29,154 nucleotides of DNA, taken from the NCBI GenBank assembly GCA_027575765.1, contig JANBPT010000597.1, forward strand, positions 1-29,154, read 5' to 3'. Numbering within the stretch: position 1 is the stretch's first letter; each line of letters opens with the position of its first letter. This stretch comes from Tieghemiomyces parasiticus (Eukaryota > Kickxellomycota > Dimargaritomycetes > Dimargaritales > Dimargaritaceae). A model generated the notes under the pieces. That model was given only the letters and a program-made list of their open reading frames with translations, was not told the DNA's origin and did not search any database. The translations under genes were made by a program, and so were the position numbers. Positions 7,781 through 17,964 of the stretch are shown here, piece by piece.

Positions 7781-9789
7781 TCTAGACAACTTCAGTAATA
7801 TCCTTAAATTTAAACTACTCTGCACCCTTTCAAGGTGTTCCCCCTGGCCTACAGTTGCTCCACACAATCTAGTGACATTGCTAACTGACCTACAAAATAC
7901 TTTGGCTGCCAAAGTTAACCAGTACATACAGTCTAACCAATCAAGTGAATAGGCACCCCACCCCTTTATTTGAATAGGTTGATAGTCACCGCTCCCATAG
8001 ACCAGTTCTATCCCGCCAACTTGTGGGATCATTTCACATCACCCGCATTCATGGCATTGGAGTATTGGGTCCCCTTTCCACATATTCCCACATTAGGCAG
8101 CGTGCCTGGTATGGCAAATAATTCGGCCCGTGTTGGATTGGACTCACACTAAAGGAGAGCTGGCCTGGGGGGTAACCAAAATCCCAGACTAGTGTTACTA
8201 GAGTGATTTTTGGGCCTAAACTCTCCTTGATTTAGGTCAACTGTGGTAGCAGAGATCAGGGAGGGGGCCAAGAGATGCCAAGGGGTGAACAGACTATTGG
8301 GAACTGGGTTTGGCATAAAGACAGGAAAGAAGGAATGCCACCTTGGCTCAATTCCTATCCATGGGGAAACAATAGTACAGCTCTAGTCACTCCCCAAGAG
8401 TAATAGTAGCTGGGATACATAGCTACATCGACAAATTAGCAAGGCAGTATTACCTTGCCTTCAATCATCAAGTAGTTCACAATAAAATGGCAATGTCAGG
8501 CCAGAGAAAGTTAAGCTTTGGAGGGTATTGCCTTTGCATGGTCACACTATTTCATGGTATGGTTATGGTCAGAATAGGCCAACTAGGATATGAAGGTATA
8601 TTAGTGAGTGAAAAGACAAGGGCCCTGCTGGATCTTACAGCTGCCCACAGGTGGTTTTACTATTCTGAAGGAGTAGACAGCCTTAGTACAGGTGACCTCC
8701 TCCCCTTAGGAGGTAGAGGCTGGTAGGGAGACACACTTCTAAACCCCAGTGGGACCTTCTACTTTAACAAAACCATACCTTTGCTATCCCTTCCTCCTAT
8801 TCCATGCTGTACTCTCTCTCTCTCTCTCCCTCTCTCATGTATTGTTCACATGGTAACTACTGCTGAATTACACTCATTAGCACAAGTTGGAGACATGTAT
8901 AACAACCATCCCAATAAACCACAGACTACCTTACAACTTATCTTTCTTAACATATATCCTCACCCCTAGTTATTGCCACTACCACTGTAATATAATGACA
9001 TTGACCAATAAGCTGCAACAATTAGATCATTATAACCCGCATCTTCTATTTTATAGGTGCTGTGGTGATTGGGAACCACCACATCAGATTATCCTAAGGT
9101 AAAGTCTAAGTCTGCTATTACAGAACCATAAATTCTGTGATAGTAGAATAGCCTTTTGGTTATGGTATTAGACTTGGACCTAATATCAACACACCTGGCC
9201 TTGTGCAGCTTCCAGCTGTTCAGGAATGTCTAAGAGTGGCTGAGAGGTAAAAAGTTGACCATGGTAGAGGTGGTTGCAGATTCTTGGGAATCAGAGCTAG
9301 CTAAACTCCAGCCACATGACCTTAGCACCTGTTATGATAGCTGACTAGGAAGGGTTCACCAAAGAATACAGAGTGCTGGTATCCATAATACTACCCACAC
9401 ACACACACACACACCCTACGATTGTTAAAGAGACGCTTTACTACTGAATCACATACAATGTCTCCTGGTGCATCTACATCTTATGTGTTAAACTATGGTT
9501 ACGGACCCTTTATTGCCCCCCCCCATGCCTTACAAAAAATTTCCCAGTCCTGCCTTCTTGCAGAGATACACTACCAGTTCCTGAATTTTGCTTAGGGGCC
9601 CCCAACTGAAGCTCTCTATGCATAGCCACCGCATTCCCAATCATTATTATATATATTTCCCTTAAAAAGAAGCTCTTGAGATCACGATAATTTACCTTAT
9701 CAATAAGATCTCCCGTGTTTACTGTCCTCACTTGGCAACTTTTTGGATAGCAATCCCCATCAATTACATGGCACAGTCTATACCAGGGT
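7781..9789. other. 2-kb gene-free stretch with simple repeats
   Basis: No gene supported. It contains a CT-rich microsatellite (about 8812-8836), a (CA)n tract (9396-9414) and short AT runs. CpG is scarce, apart from a small cluster at about 7990-8140 that looks more like the DNA to the right. CpG rises sharply from about 9,660 and is normal by 9,780. Confidence 0.5.
9396..9414. repeat. (CA)n microsatellite
   Basis: An uninterrupted run of CA dinucleotides, about nine and a half units. Confidence 0.9.
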
Positions 9790-11755
9790 CTAGTAAATCT
9801 CAACGGCTGAAGCCTTGAGGTGCTTCAGCACCTCCTCGCGTATGCGCTGCGTAATGGGGTCCAGAGCCAGGTTGATTTCCAGTCTGTGGGTCATTGGTAC
9901 GGGATGGGTGTGGTAACAATTGAGCACCACGCCGTGGTGGATCGGGTTAACGGTGGCTATCGAGGTACATATCTGAGGATGGGCGAAAGTAATTACAAGG
10001 CACTCGTGGGGCCTGAAATAACGCTACCAGTTGCATACCAAACCACTTACCCTCCTTCGTCTGGCAGGCGCACAACTTCGATGGGGAGGACGAGGCGCGA
10101 GGTACCTGATCCGATGGGAGCGGATTGGTCGGGGTTAGTAAGGTACATGTGGGCCTGGAGGGATCGACCACGTGCGTGGGCCCGTTCACTGCATGACAGG
10201 TAGCCCATATGCCACGCGGGGCTGACTTACTAGTAATAAAGGCCCCCTGCCACTGGCCCTGTTTCAAGGCAGTGAGGGTGGGTAGACGCTCCACAATGTG
10301 GATGCCAGACTCGTGGCATACCTGCAGAACTAGTTTCATTATCGTGCCTAGCAGTACCGTACCGGGCGGGGCGGTCAGTAACTGGTACCGGTCCAACGCG
10401 CCATGGTCGGTAGGTACATTGGGGCGCTCCTCCACGACAAACAAATTGGATGACAGTCCCTCTGTGAGGTGGCCGTCGGGGCCATCCAGCAACAAGACTT
10501 CATTAGTATGTGGGGCCATTCCGTGATACAGGGCTTGGCGGTCGCTATGCATCCAACGTTTTGGGTTGAGGGATGGTCGTGTAGTTAATAGGTTAACGCA
10601 ATGGAGGGAGGAGGGACGGTCCATCGCCGACGCCGGTTGGGTTGCAGCGCAATACTAAGCCGTCTAGAAGGTCCGAAACGTTCTAGCGGGACCTACCTAA
10701 CCCATTGGGAATCTTTAGCCTCGGGATTGGATCGACTGGCCTGGCGAATCTCCACCTGTGCCATCAGAAAAGGGTACACCGCCCCAAGGACGTGAGCATA
10801 CGTGGCGGGTCAGTTTAAGCTGCCGGTTTGTTGCCTGTACACTGTCACCATGTAACGTCCAGGTACTTCTACTGGTGGTGATCTTGGAGGGAGCAACAAC
10901 TTACCTGACAGTTCGACTGCGCGGGCTGCTTCAGAGCTGAAATCTGGACGGCACACATGGGGGCGTGGTCCTGAGAGGTATGGGTATTGATAGTGCGTTT
11001 GCATAGGGCCAAAGCCTCGGTTAGTTCAATGCTCGGTGCACTGGACCACGTAAACCCCAGTCACTACGGCCCTTATCACATTTACCTACCCACGCATGAT
11101 AGGACAGCAACATGGTCACCTTGGCCTCGCCAGCCCCGCTCTTCCCGTCAAAGTAAGTCAGGAGGCCCCGTTTGACCAGCGGGGTCACCAGGTGGTCTAG
11201 GGCGGTCACGTCGCGGGTGAGACGGGCAAAACGTTCGGCCGGCGGAGGCTCCATCGAAGGTGGAGCCTCAACCAGGTCCACAAGGCGACGCCCGTCAGCG
11301 TCGGCCCAGGTCAGGTGGGGCAACATGCCGGCCAGCGAGTCGCACAGGCGGCGCAGGTGGCCGTGGTAATCAATGATGGAGCGCTGGTGGAAAGTCCGGG
11401 CACAGGTGTAGGCGCCTGGTCATGGGGGCAGGTGGCTGGATTACAGTTAGGTTGGTGAGGCGTGGCGCCGTCAGGTTCCGTTCGAAGGACCCGTCCTGCA
11501 AAGTACTTACTTCGGCCCTGGGCTATGACGAACTCATCCGTGGAAGGGGGCTCGGCATCCACGGTAATGGTCAATGTTGGGTCCTGGTCACCACGGTCGG
11601 CCTGGAGGCCAGTGCGCAGTGTGACGGCTGACGAGAAACAAGGCGATAAAACGGTTAGGTTCCGGTGAGTAGGGTGGCCCTGGGCAGGCTCCCTGGTGTT
11701 TCAACTACTCTTGGCTACGAATCCTTCGCTCACCTTGAATGGGGCGGTCGGCCAT
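9790..11755 (-). CDS. Class IV aminotransferase-like PLP enzyme, 8 exons
   Basis: Proposed exons on the minus strand are 11755-11734, 11627-11511, 11415-11090, 10970-10905, 10755-10697, 10544-10231, 10105-10051 and 9883-9790. They sum to 351 codons with every phase matching. The product is a fold-type IV PLP enzyme of the branched-chain/D-amino-acid aminotransferase and aminodeoxychorismate lyase group. Motifs seen are AYTCART near the N-terminus, EAKDSQWV with Lys191 as the likely PLP lysine, NEVLLLD, TEGLSSNLFVV (Glu225), GTIMKLVLQV (phosphate site), and WQGAFIT spliced to STSRLVLPI. The substrate cannot be told from sequence; the family includes poorly studied plant and fungal proteins. 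Introns have GTAAGT/GTGAGC/GTAGGT donors and CTAAC-like branch sites. About 12 residues (near 239-250, after VVEERPN) look inserted and could be a 36-nt unspliced piece. The last acceptor (9884) was chosen by phase and is the least certain. Confidence 0.8.
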
Positions 11756-11916
11756 GTTCCGAACGGTCAAATGTCGAACGAAAGGGAAAGCGGGCAGGGT
11801 GCAGAGGGTAGGGAGCCGGGTGACAACAAGCATGCGCATGGGGAACCGACGGGTGGACATGGCTTATGGGGTAGCCAGGTTAGAACGTTTGGCTGTGAAG
11901 ACGACTTCGGGGCGGG

Positions 11917-11985
11917 GAGGAGGAGGGGGGGAGGGAGAGCAAAGCCAGTCAAAGACTGACTAGTTTCCCTCCCCCCTCCTCTCTC
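11917..11985. repeat. Purine/pyrimidine inverted repeat (potential hairpin)
   Basis: The left arm (11917-11939, GAGGAGG...GGGAGGGA) matches the reverse complement of the right arm (11963-11985) over about 16 bases with one extra G. Inside is a second short palindrome, AGTCA...TGACT (11946-11960). It lies about 160-230 bases upstream of the aminotransferase ATG. Confidence 0.5.
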
Positions 11986-12070
11986 TTAGTTCGATTCATC
12001 CCCCCCCCCTCCTACTCTCGCCAGGCCATCACCGTGGCGGGTCGACTTGTACAGTCTAGTATGAACCTAA

Positions 12071-12076
12071 TTTATT
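12071..12076 (-). terminator. Poly(A) signal of the RNPS1-like gene
   Basis: The minus strand reads AATAAA 71 bases beyond the stop codon at 12147-12149, a normal position for 3' end processing. Confidence 0.6.
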
Positions 12077-12146
12077 ATCAAGCGACAGTAAAACGCAAAG
12101 TGCAGCCCGCGCCTGAAGAGCAGCGGGCCTGGCCTTTCCTGCGGCG

Positions 12147-13423
12147 CTAACGCCGAGGCGACCGCGAGATCGAATGACGGCGACGCGGAGCGGGGCTGCG
12201 GCTATAGGATGGGGAGCGACGGCGGACCGGGGTCCGGCTGCGGCTATACGAGGGGGAACGGCGACGACGGACGGGGCTGCGGCTATAAGAGGGGGAGCGA
12301 CGGCGGACAGGGGTGCGGCTGCGGCTGTAGGAGGGGGACCGGCGACGACGGACGGGCGTGCGGCTGTAGGAGGGGGAGCGGCGACGGCGGACAGGGGTGC
12401 GACTGCGGCTGTAGGAGGGGGACCGGCGACGACGGACGGGCGTGCGGCTGTAGGAGGGGGAGCGGCGACGGCGGACAGGGGTGCGGCTGCGGCTGTAGGA
12501 GGGGGACCGGCGACGGCGGTAGCGGGCAGGGGAGCGCGAACGGCTGAAGGAGCGGCCACGCGCGGGGTAGGGGGGCCGGCGGCCCGCGGGCGGGGGAAAG
12601 TAGTGGTCAGCGCGGCCCCGGTAAGGGTGGGTCGGGGATCGACCCCGGGCACCGTGACGCGGCGGTTGGCCAAAGCTACGAGGCTTCACCGACTCCAGAC
12701 CATGGGGCTCGTCGCAAAATTCGACCGTCAAGGTAGCCCCGTCGATCTGGCCACCGTGCATGCACCTCTGGGCCGTTTTAGCCTGGGATGCGAGATTGAA
12801 AGAGAGGACGGCTGTACCGGCCGGGAGGGCCAGCGGACCATCACCGACAGGCAGATCGACTCTAAGGAGTCTGCCGTAGGAATGAAAAATCTCACGCAGA
12901 TGCCTCACCGTAACGTTGCGAGTAATCGGGGTCACGCGGATGGTCCGGGTGACCGGCGTGGCACGGGGCCGACCGAGGGAGCGGGAGCCGCCGACGCTGA
13001 AAGGGGGGGGGCGAATAAGGCACAGGCGCGGTGGGTAGGCAGGAAAAGGTGGGTAAGTCGGGGGGAGGTTCCGGGAGCAGGGCTTGGAGAGAGTCCAGGG
13101 ACCATCATAGTGAGTGCACGTAGCCTACCTGCGACTGGGACTGGGACTGCGGCTGCCGGCCCGGGGGGATCGGCTGCGCGAGTAGGACCGCGAGCGAGTC
13201 GGCGAGCGCGAACGGCTGGGGCTACGAGAGCGAGACGACCTACACGGTGAAAATTGAAAAGGAGGCGGCAATGGTTTAGCGGTGAGTAGAGTTGGCGGCG
13301 GTGGACGCCTCCCTTGAATGGTTAATGGAGCTGGCGGCGGTGGATGGCTAACACGACAGATCGGGAGGGGGAGGGTCGCTTCGCCATGCCGCCGAGCGAG
13401 GGAGCGAAACTGACGACTTACAT
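12147..13423 (-). CDS. RNPS1: RNPS1-like RRM/SR splicing regulator
   Basis: Exons on the minus strand are: AT of the start codon at 13423-13422, then 13239-13129, then 12996-12147, giving 320 residues. The protein has a short Arg/Ser N-terminus (residues 2-50), one RRM (about 56-133) and a long RS domain (about 134-320). The RRM resembles RNPS1: TRNVT at strand 1, HLREIFHSYG, then MHGGQIDGATLTVEF, matching the family's MDGGQIDGQEI. Its RNP1 (GTAVLSFN) is atypical. RNPS1 acts in the nucleus in splicing regulation and as a peripheral exon-junction-complex factor (ASAP/PSAP). The RS domain alternates 15-residue (RRRRSPSYSRSRTPV) and 13-residue (RRRRSPSYSRTPV) units. The 132-nt second intron has a GTAGGC donor and a long C/T tract before CAG. 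The first intron (13421-13240) appears to split the start codon. No in-frame ATG exists later before the RRM. A generic SR protein is the alternative. Confidence 0.75.
12190..12540 (-). repeat. 84-bp higher-order repeat encoding the RS domain
   Basis: The DNA repeats in 84-base units made of a 45-base and a 39-base subunit. They encode the alternating 15- and 13-residue RS blocks of the RNPS1-like protein, with about four units. Units nearest the stop codon are more degenerate. Confidence 0.75.
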
Positions 13424-14244
13424 GGCGTGGAAATGGAAGGGCAACAGGGTAATCAAATGGACAATTGGTCTAGGAGGATCCCGGAAAAAGGGGAGGAGGA
13501 CCTACGGCATGTGTTGTAGGGTCGCCCCTCTATGGGCAAAAAAACACGACAATCAGTGGGGGGGGCGGACGCGTCCGAGGCCCCGCCGCCAATTCGTTTG
13601 GAACCCCCAAATTTCAACCCGCCCGGCAAGCTGGCGAGCAAGCCAGCAGCGAGCTCAGGGGCGTCACAACCCTTCGCCTGGTGCGCTCCACGCCGGCTCT
13701 TTGGTCGTTAAGCTCTGCAGAGGAGTGTCGCCAGATGCCTTTTGCAGCCCATGGGCCCTCCGACATGGTCCTAACTGGCGGTCGTGGGCACTATCCTAAG
13801 CCGAGAATGGGAGGGGATTGATCGATCATCAGGGTTCCTGGCGGAACCCGTCGTGTCACTAGCGGGTAAATCATGTTTACAGCTGGACCAACATTTATTA
13901 CAAGGAGGGGCCGGAGACCCCCGCGGTACACGAATGAAAATAAAGTAAGAAAAAATCAATGGAGAGGGGGGGGGTGTGAATAGAACGCTGGAAAATGTGT
14001 GCGTGTGGGTGGGGAGGGAGGGAAGGTGCAAACGCGTGAATGCCAAGATGGTGGTAGTGAAAGGTGCAAGGACGTGATAGAACGAAACCAAAAATAATAA
14101 TAATGTGAGAGCTGGGATGGGAATGGCAGAGTGAAGTTGATGCGGAGAGTACGGTGGGCTATAAAAAAAAAAGGAGAAGAGGGGAAGAGACACCAAGTAG
14201 GCGTTTAAAAAAAACCATGAGGAGCCGCGAACGGGCGCGCACTT
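13424..14244. other. Spacer between the Whi3-like and RNPS1-like genes
   Basis: About 820 bases contain no supported gene. The minus strand is C/T-rich toward the Whi3 end. It reads AATAAA at 13894-13899, about 346 bases past the Whi3-like stop, a possible but distant poly(A) signal. The promoter of the RNPS1-like gene should lie in the lower half. Confidence 0.45.
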
Positions 14245-15651
14245 CTAGTGGATGGCCATGCTGGTAGGCTCCATGGTCAGGGCCGCGTCCAGCACGGGGT
14301 TATGACGGGAGCCGAGGGACGACCCAAAGAAGCCCACGGCGGAGGACGGCGGCGGGGTGAGGGTGGGTTTGAGGCCGAGGGGCAAGCCCGCGAGCCCAGG
14401 GGCGCCACCGCCGTTCTGCTGACGCACACCCAGGGGGTTCTTGGAGAAGCTGAGCCGGATGCCGCCGTTGGTGGAGCTGCTGATGAGCTGGCCGTCCAGG
14501 TCACGCATGGCCTGGGTGGCGAAGGTCACGTCGTCAAACTCGACAAAGCAGATGGGGCCGGCGTTGGGCTTGGGGCGGAAGCAGAGTCGCTTGTAGCCGG
14601 AGGCCTGCGCAAACAGGGCGCGTAGCTCGTCCTCGGCGGTGTGCACGGGGAGGTTGCCCACGTACAGGGTGTTGCAGGGCGGGTTCTGGTCGTTGGAGTT
14701 GACGGAGCGGGTGAGGGGGATGGCGAAGCCGTTGGTGGGGACCGACGAGGAGGCCGGGAAGCCGGCGGGCACGGGGGTGGGCGGCTTACTGGCGTTGAGG
14801 CCCAGGCCCACGGCGCCGCCCAAGGAAAGGCCGCCCAGGCGGGAGTTGAGGCCGCCCAGGTCCAGGTTCTTGTTGAGCAGGGGCCCACTGGCGCCGCCGG
14901 TGCCAAAGAGGTGATTGATGTGGGCGAGGGAGGCCGGGTTGGTGTTGCGACGCTCCGACTGGGTCTTGGTCAGGCCGAAGCCCACGGCGCGGGCGGCGGG
15001 GGCGGAGGTACCCAGGGCCGGGCTGGGGTCGCGCAGGATGGTGTGGTGCACCGAGTTGCGGCGCTGCAGGAAGCCGGCGGAGCTGTCGAGCGACGGGATG
15101 CCGTCGGGGTAGAACTCAAACACGCCGCCGTCGTGCGAGGGGAAAAAGTCGGCGGCGGTGGGTGGGTCGTTGGTGAGTGGGGTGACGGGGGCCGAGGTGC
15201 AGAAGGGGTCGAAGCGCTTCCCGGCACTGAGGTGCGAGGTGGACAGGGCGGGGAAGTGGTAGCCCGGGTCGTTGAGGCCCAGGTCGGAGAGCGAGCCCAG
15301 CACGGGCACGGGGGCGGGGGTGGCCAAGCCGCGCTTGGTGTGCAGATTCTTCTTGGCCATCTCGGCCTTCAGCACGCAGTTGCGCTCGGCGTCCACCTTG
15401 CGGCCGGTGAGCACGTTGCGGGCCTCATGGGCGGCGGCGCGGGTGCGAAACTTGGCAAAGCCAATGATTTGCTTGCGGGCGGCGCTGGCGCTGGCGTCTT
15501 CACCGTCGCTGTGGCTGCCGGCATGGGGGATCTTGAGGGTGGCGGCCTCAAAGTCGGGACAGAAGGTAAACATATTTTGGAACTCGCGCTCCAGCATGTC
15601 TTCGGGGAAACCGACGACAAAGATGGTGGTGATTTCCTCGCGGGCGTCCAT
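14245..15651 (-). CDS. WHI3: Whi3-like RNA-binding protein with two RRMs
   Basis: A single uninterrupted frame of 468 codons starts at the ATG at 15651 ([19 protein letters not shown]). An upstream in-frame extension has no ATG. RRM1 covers about residues 8-95 ([28 protein letters not shown]). RRM2 covers about 327-405: NTLYVGNL is RNP2, ICFVEFDD is RNP1, and it ends [15 protein letters not shown], nearly diagnostic of the Whi3 family. Between and after them are low-complexity Gly/Pro/Ser/Leu stretches typical of Whi3 proteins, which bind mRNAs such as cyclin transcripts in cytoplasmic assemblies and affect cell-cycle entry and polarity. An RRM1 as well as the C-terminal RRM is seen in many fungal homologues outside budding yeast. 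Codon use is strongly GC-rich. A long C/T-rich leader lies upstream. Confidence 0.9.
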   Translation of the reverse strand: MDAREEITTIFVVGFPEDMLEREFQNMFTFCPDFEAATLKIPHAGSHSDGEDASASAARKQIIGFAKFRTRAAAHEARNVLTGRKVDAERNCVLKAEMAKKNLHTKRGLATPAPVPVLGSLSDLGLNDPGYHFPALSTSHLSAGKRFDPFCTSAPVTPLTNDPPTAADFFPSHDGGVFEFYPDGIPSLDSSAGFLQRRNSVHHTILRDPSPALGTSAPAARAVGFGLTKTQSERRNTNPASLAHINHLFGTGGASGPLLNKNLDLGGLNSRLGGLSLGGAVGLGLNASKPPTPVPAGFPASSSVPTNGFAIPLTRSVNSNDQNPPCNTLYVGNLPVHTAEDELRALFAQASGYKRLCFRPKPNAGPICFVEFDDVTFATQAMRDLDGQLISSSTNGGIRLSFSKNPLGVRQQNGGGAPGLAGLPLGLKPTLTPPPSSAVGFFGSSLGSRHNPVLDAALTMEPTSMAIH

Positions 15652-17166
15652 GGTATCGGTGGGGGGAGGGAGGCTAGAGGCGGAAAGAGAACAAAGGTGG
15701 GACGGAAAGCTGTACAAGGTGGGCAGGAGGTGCGGCAACGGTGGGCGGGACGCGTGGGGTTGGGGTATGCAAGTAGTGTGGCTGACTATATATATATATA
15801 TAGTAGATATGGAGACGGGCGTGGACGTGCAACAATAGGTGGGATGCGGAAGGTGAATGCGGGAGGAGGGTGGCGAGGGTACCAGAACCGAACGTGCTAA
15901 TGCTAGAGGTTGATGCAGACAAATGGCTGGAGGGGGGAAGGGTCAAGATGGTGGGGGTGGTCGAGATGGCACAGGTGAGAGATGGCCTAGCGAGATAAAA
16001 GTGGGAAGGCGGAAAGACGTATGGGCACAGGGGAGAGAGGGAAGGAGGGGGGAGGAGGATGGGACGGAGCGGTGGCGGCCAGCAATAAAAAAAGGCCAGG
16101 AGAGGTCCAGGGGGGGAGAGGCGGGATATGGGACGAAGGGGGGGGGAAGCTAGAGGACGGGTGGCGTGGGCAGAGAAGTATGGACAGGGCACGGGCGCCG
16201 TAAGGGTCTATATACCGACAGGGTTTAGAGGGGCCGAAAGGCGGCGCGTAGTGGGCGGCAATGTAAAAGGGTGATGCGCAGTGGAAACCAAGGAGCGGCA
16301 CGGATGGGCACCGGAGACAAAGGAGGGTCGCACAAGGGCCAGAATGGTAATGAAAGAGACCCGCTGTGATAGTTACAGAGGCGCGGTAAGCCAACGGGGA
16401 GAGGGAGAAGGGGAAATAAGGCCACAATCAAAGAAGGGATGGGCGGCCGGCGTGTTAAGCGACCAGACAGCAACGGCTCTTCGGAATATAGGCAGCAGGG
16501 GAGGGGTGACACGGCAATCGGCACTAGAGCTGAGTGCAGCCCAGTAACCCAAGGGTATTGTGGAGAAGGGTGGAGCCAGGGCCCACAATATGTATGGGTG
16601 TGCGGAGGGGGGGTGGTGTGTGTAAAGCAGGGCTCTGCCTACGAAGTAAATGCGGGCGTGTGGCGGTGCTGACGACCGTGGTTGGGGGGTAGTGAGAGAG
16701 GATATTTTTTTTACAAACAACGACAGGTCGCTTGGCAGGAGGGGCTGCAAGGGAGGTTGGCGCACATTGGTGAACTGGGTGACAGACTTGAGAGTGCGGG
16801 GAAGAGGGATGGGCGAAGGCTTTACCCCATGGGGTGGGAATGGCGAGGGAGCAAGTGACGGCTTTTGATTGGCCTAAAGACTGCCAACGGAAGCCGAGGC
16901 AGATCCGGTGACAAGCGATATGGGGGCGGGGGATAATGGGGGGGGGCAGGGACGCGGGCCGAGCGGCGGCAGTGGGGTGGGCCTTGCAGGGATGCTGGTC
17001 AGAGGCAGAGGAGGGTGAGAGTAGGATCGAGCACGGCGGACGGGAGGAGCGGGCGAATGACAGGCTAAGCAAGAGGAGGTCCTCTAAAATAAATAGTGAC
17101 GTGCGGCTCAGGACTGACGGGTAGATGGGGGTGAGATGGATGCGAGGATGGCAGGGGGGAGGATGA
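15652..17166. other. 1.5-kb upstream region of the Whi3-like gene, strongly strand-asymmetric
   Basis: I support no protein gene here. The long minus-strand frames are Pro/Ser/His-rich artefacts of a pyrimidine-rich strand. The minus strand, which is the sense strand of the Whi3-like gene, is dominated by C and T for over 1 kb. The region probably holds the promoter and a long 5' leader, and the 3' end of the gene at 17167-17964. Confidence 0.5.
15787..15802 (-). promoter_or_regulatory. (TA)8 tract, possible TATA element of the Whi3-like gene
   Basis: Eight TA repeats lie 136-151 bases upstream of the ATG at 15651. This is a plausible TATA element for a near transcription start; it may also be a plain microsatellite. 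Confidence 0.45.
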
Positions 17167-17964
17167 CTAACGTTTACGCTGCATGGATTCGAAGTGGTGG
17201 AGAGGGAGCCTTTTAAATACCACTGACCTCCGAGTAGTATTCTGGCGGGGACGCGCGCGTGCCCGCTGCGCGACCTGTAAGCGGCGGGAGAGGGTACACG
17301 TGAGCGCACCGTGACGGTAGATAATTCCCACTCCCCACCCCGCCACCACCCCTCTCCTCCGCTTTAGCCCCTCCCTGCTAAGGCGACCCCGATTAGGCCT
17401 AGGCTCACCTGACCACGCCGTACAATATTGCCGAGAACAGACTGGATGTGCCAGGGGGAGACCGTGAGGGCCATCCATGGAGGCATCGATGAATAATGGG
17501 CGTCCCCACGCACTGCGGAAGGCATACGGGGCCTACGCCGCCCACCCGGTCCGGCCTCTGGCGACGCTGGGCCAGCTACGGGTGCCTAGCGTGGCCTCTC
17601 CCTCGTACCGATCCACACCGATGCCGTCGAGGGGCGCACGCGTGCGGGTGGAGTAAAGGGGTCCTCGCTGCCCAGCCAGTCACCCAATCTGCCTGGTGGC
17701 CCCTGGAAGTCGCCCATTCAGCCGGGCGCGTCTAGCCAGGTGCGAGGGGCCACGGGCGCGGCATGGGTTAATCCAGCGACAGTGCTGCCCTGCCCGGTCC
17801 ATTTCCGCCCTGACCCCGTCGTCATGTCGGGGCGTGGGAGAGGCAGGTGGCAACGCAACCCGTCTACCTAACCACAGCTCAAGCAGGTAGGGTGTTTTGG
17901 GCGTGTACGGGGTCCTAACGTGAGCGACGCCGTCAGCACCGAGGGAGGAGGACACACCCGCCAT
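17167..17964 (-). CDS. Tentative four-exon gene of unknown function
   Basis: I do not recognise the product. Proposed exons on the minus strand are 17964-17868, 17692-17609, 17512-17409 and 17274-17167, giving 131 codons with stop and matching phases. The last intron is the best supported: CAG|GTGAGC donor and CCGCTTACAG acceptor. It joins a frame reading MPPWMALTVSPWHIQS to one ending VFKRLPLHHFESMQRKR. The first exon reads around KTPYLLELWL, the second WLGSEDPF and ends SVWI. The protein is small, Trp-rich in the middle and Arg-rich at the C-terminus, with no clear membrane segment. The first two junctions were partly chosen to keep phase. The sense strand is C/T-rich like the leaders of neighbouring genes, and the start lies 280 bases from the divergent TAN1 start. 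The gene could be shorter, for example starting at the ATG within exon 3. Confidence 0.35.

Larger units (their letters stand above)
11756..12146. other. Spacer between the RNPS1-like and aminotransferase genes
   Basis: This 391-bp spacer holds the 3' end of the upstream minus-strand gene and the promoter of the downstream one. It contains an inverted repeat at 11917-11985 and a poly(A) signal at 12071-12076. No other gene is seen. Confidence 0.5.

Noticed and set aside
11984..11998. GTTCGATTC, resembling a tRNA B box
   Set aside because: The flanks cannot form a T stem and no A box or acceptor stem lies at the right distance.
12174..13250. Plus-strand open frame of 358 codons rich in Gly, Ala and Thr
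   Set aside because: It is antisense to the repetitive RS domain and RRM of the RNPS1-like gene, and its repeats are mirrors of the RS repeats.
14641..15900. Plus-strand open frame of 419 codons
   Set aside because: It is antisense to the Whi3-like gene, Gly/Val/Ala-rich by reflection of GC-rich codons, and has no recognisable domain.
16524..17309. Minus-strand frame of 261 codons
   Set aside because: Its Pro/Ser/His-rich composition is expected from a pyrimidine-rich strand. There is no motif, and it overlaps the last exon of the tentative gene in another frame.
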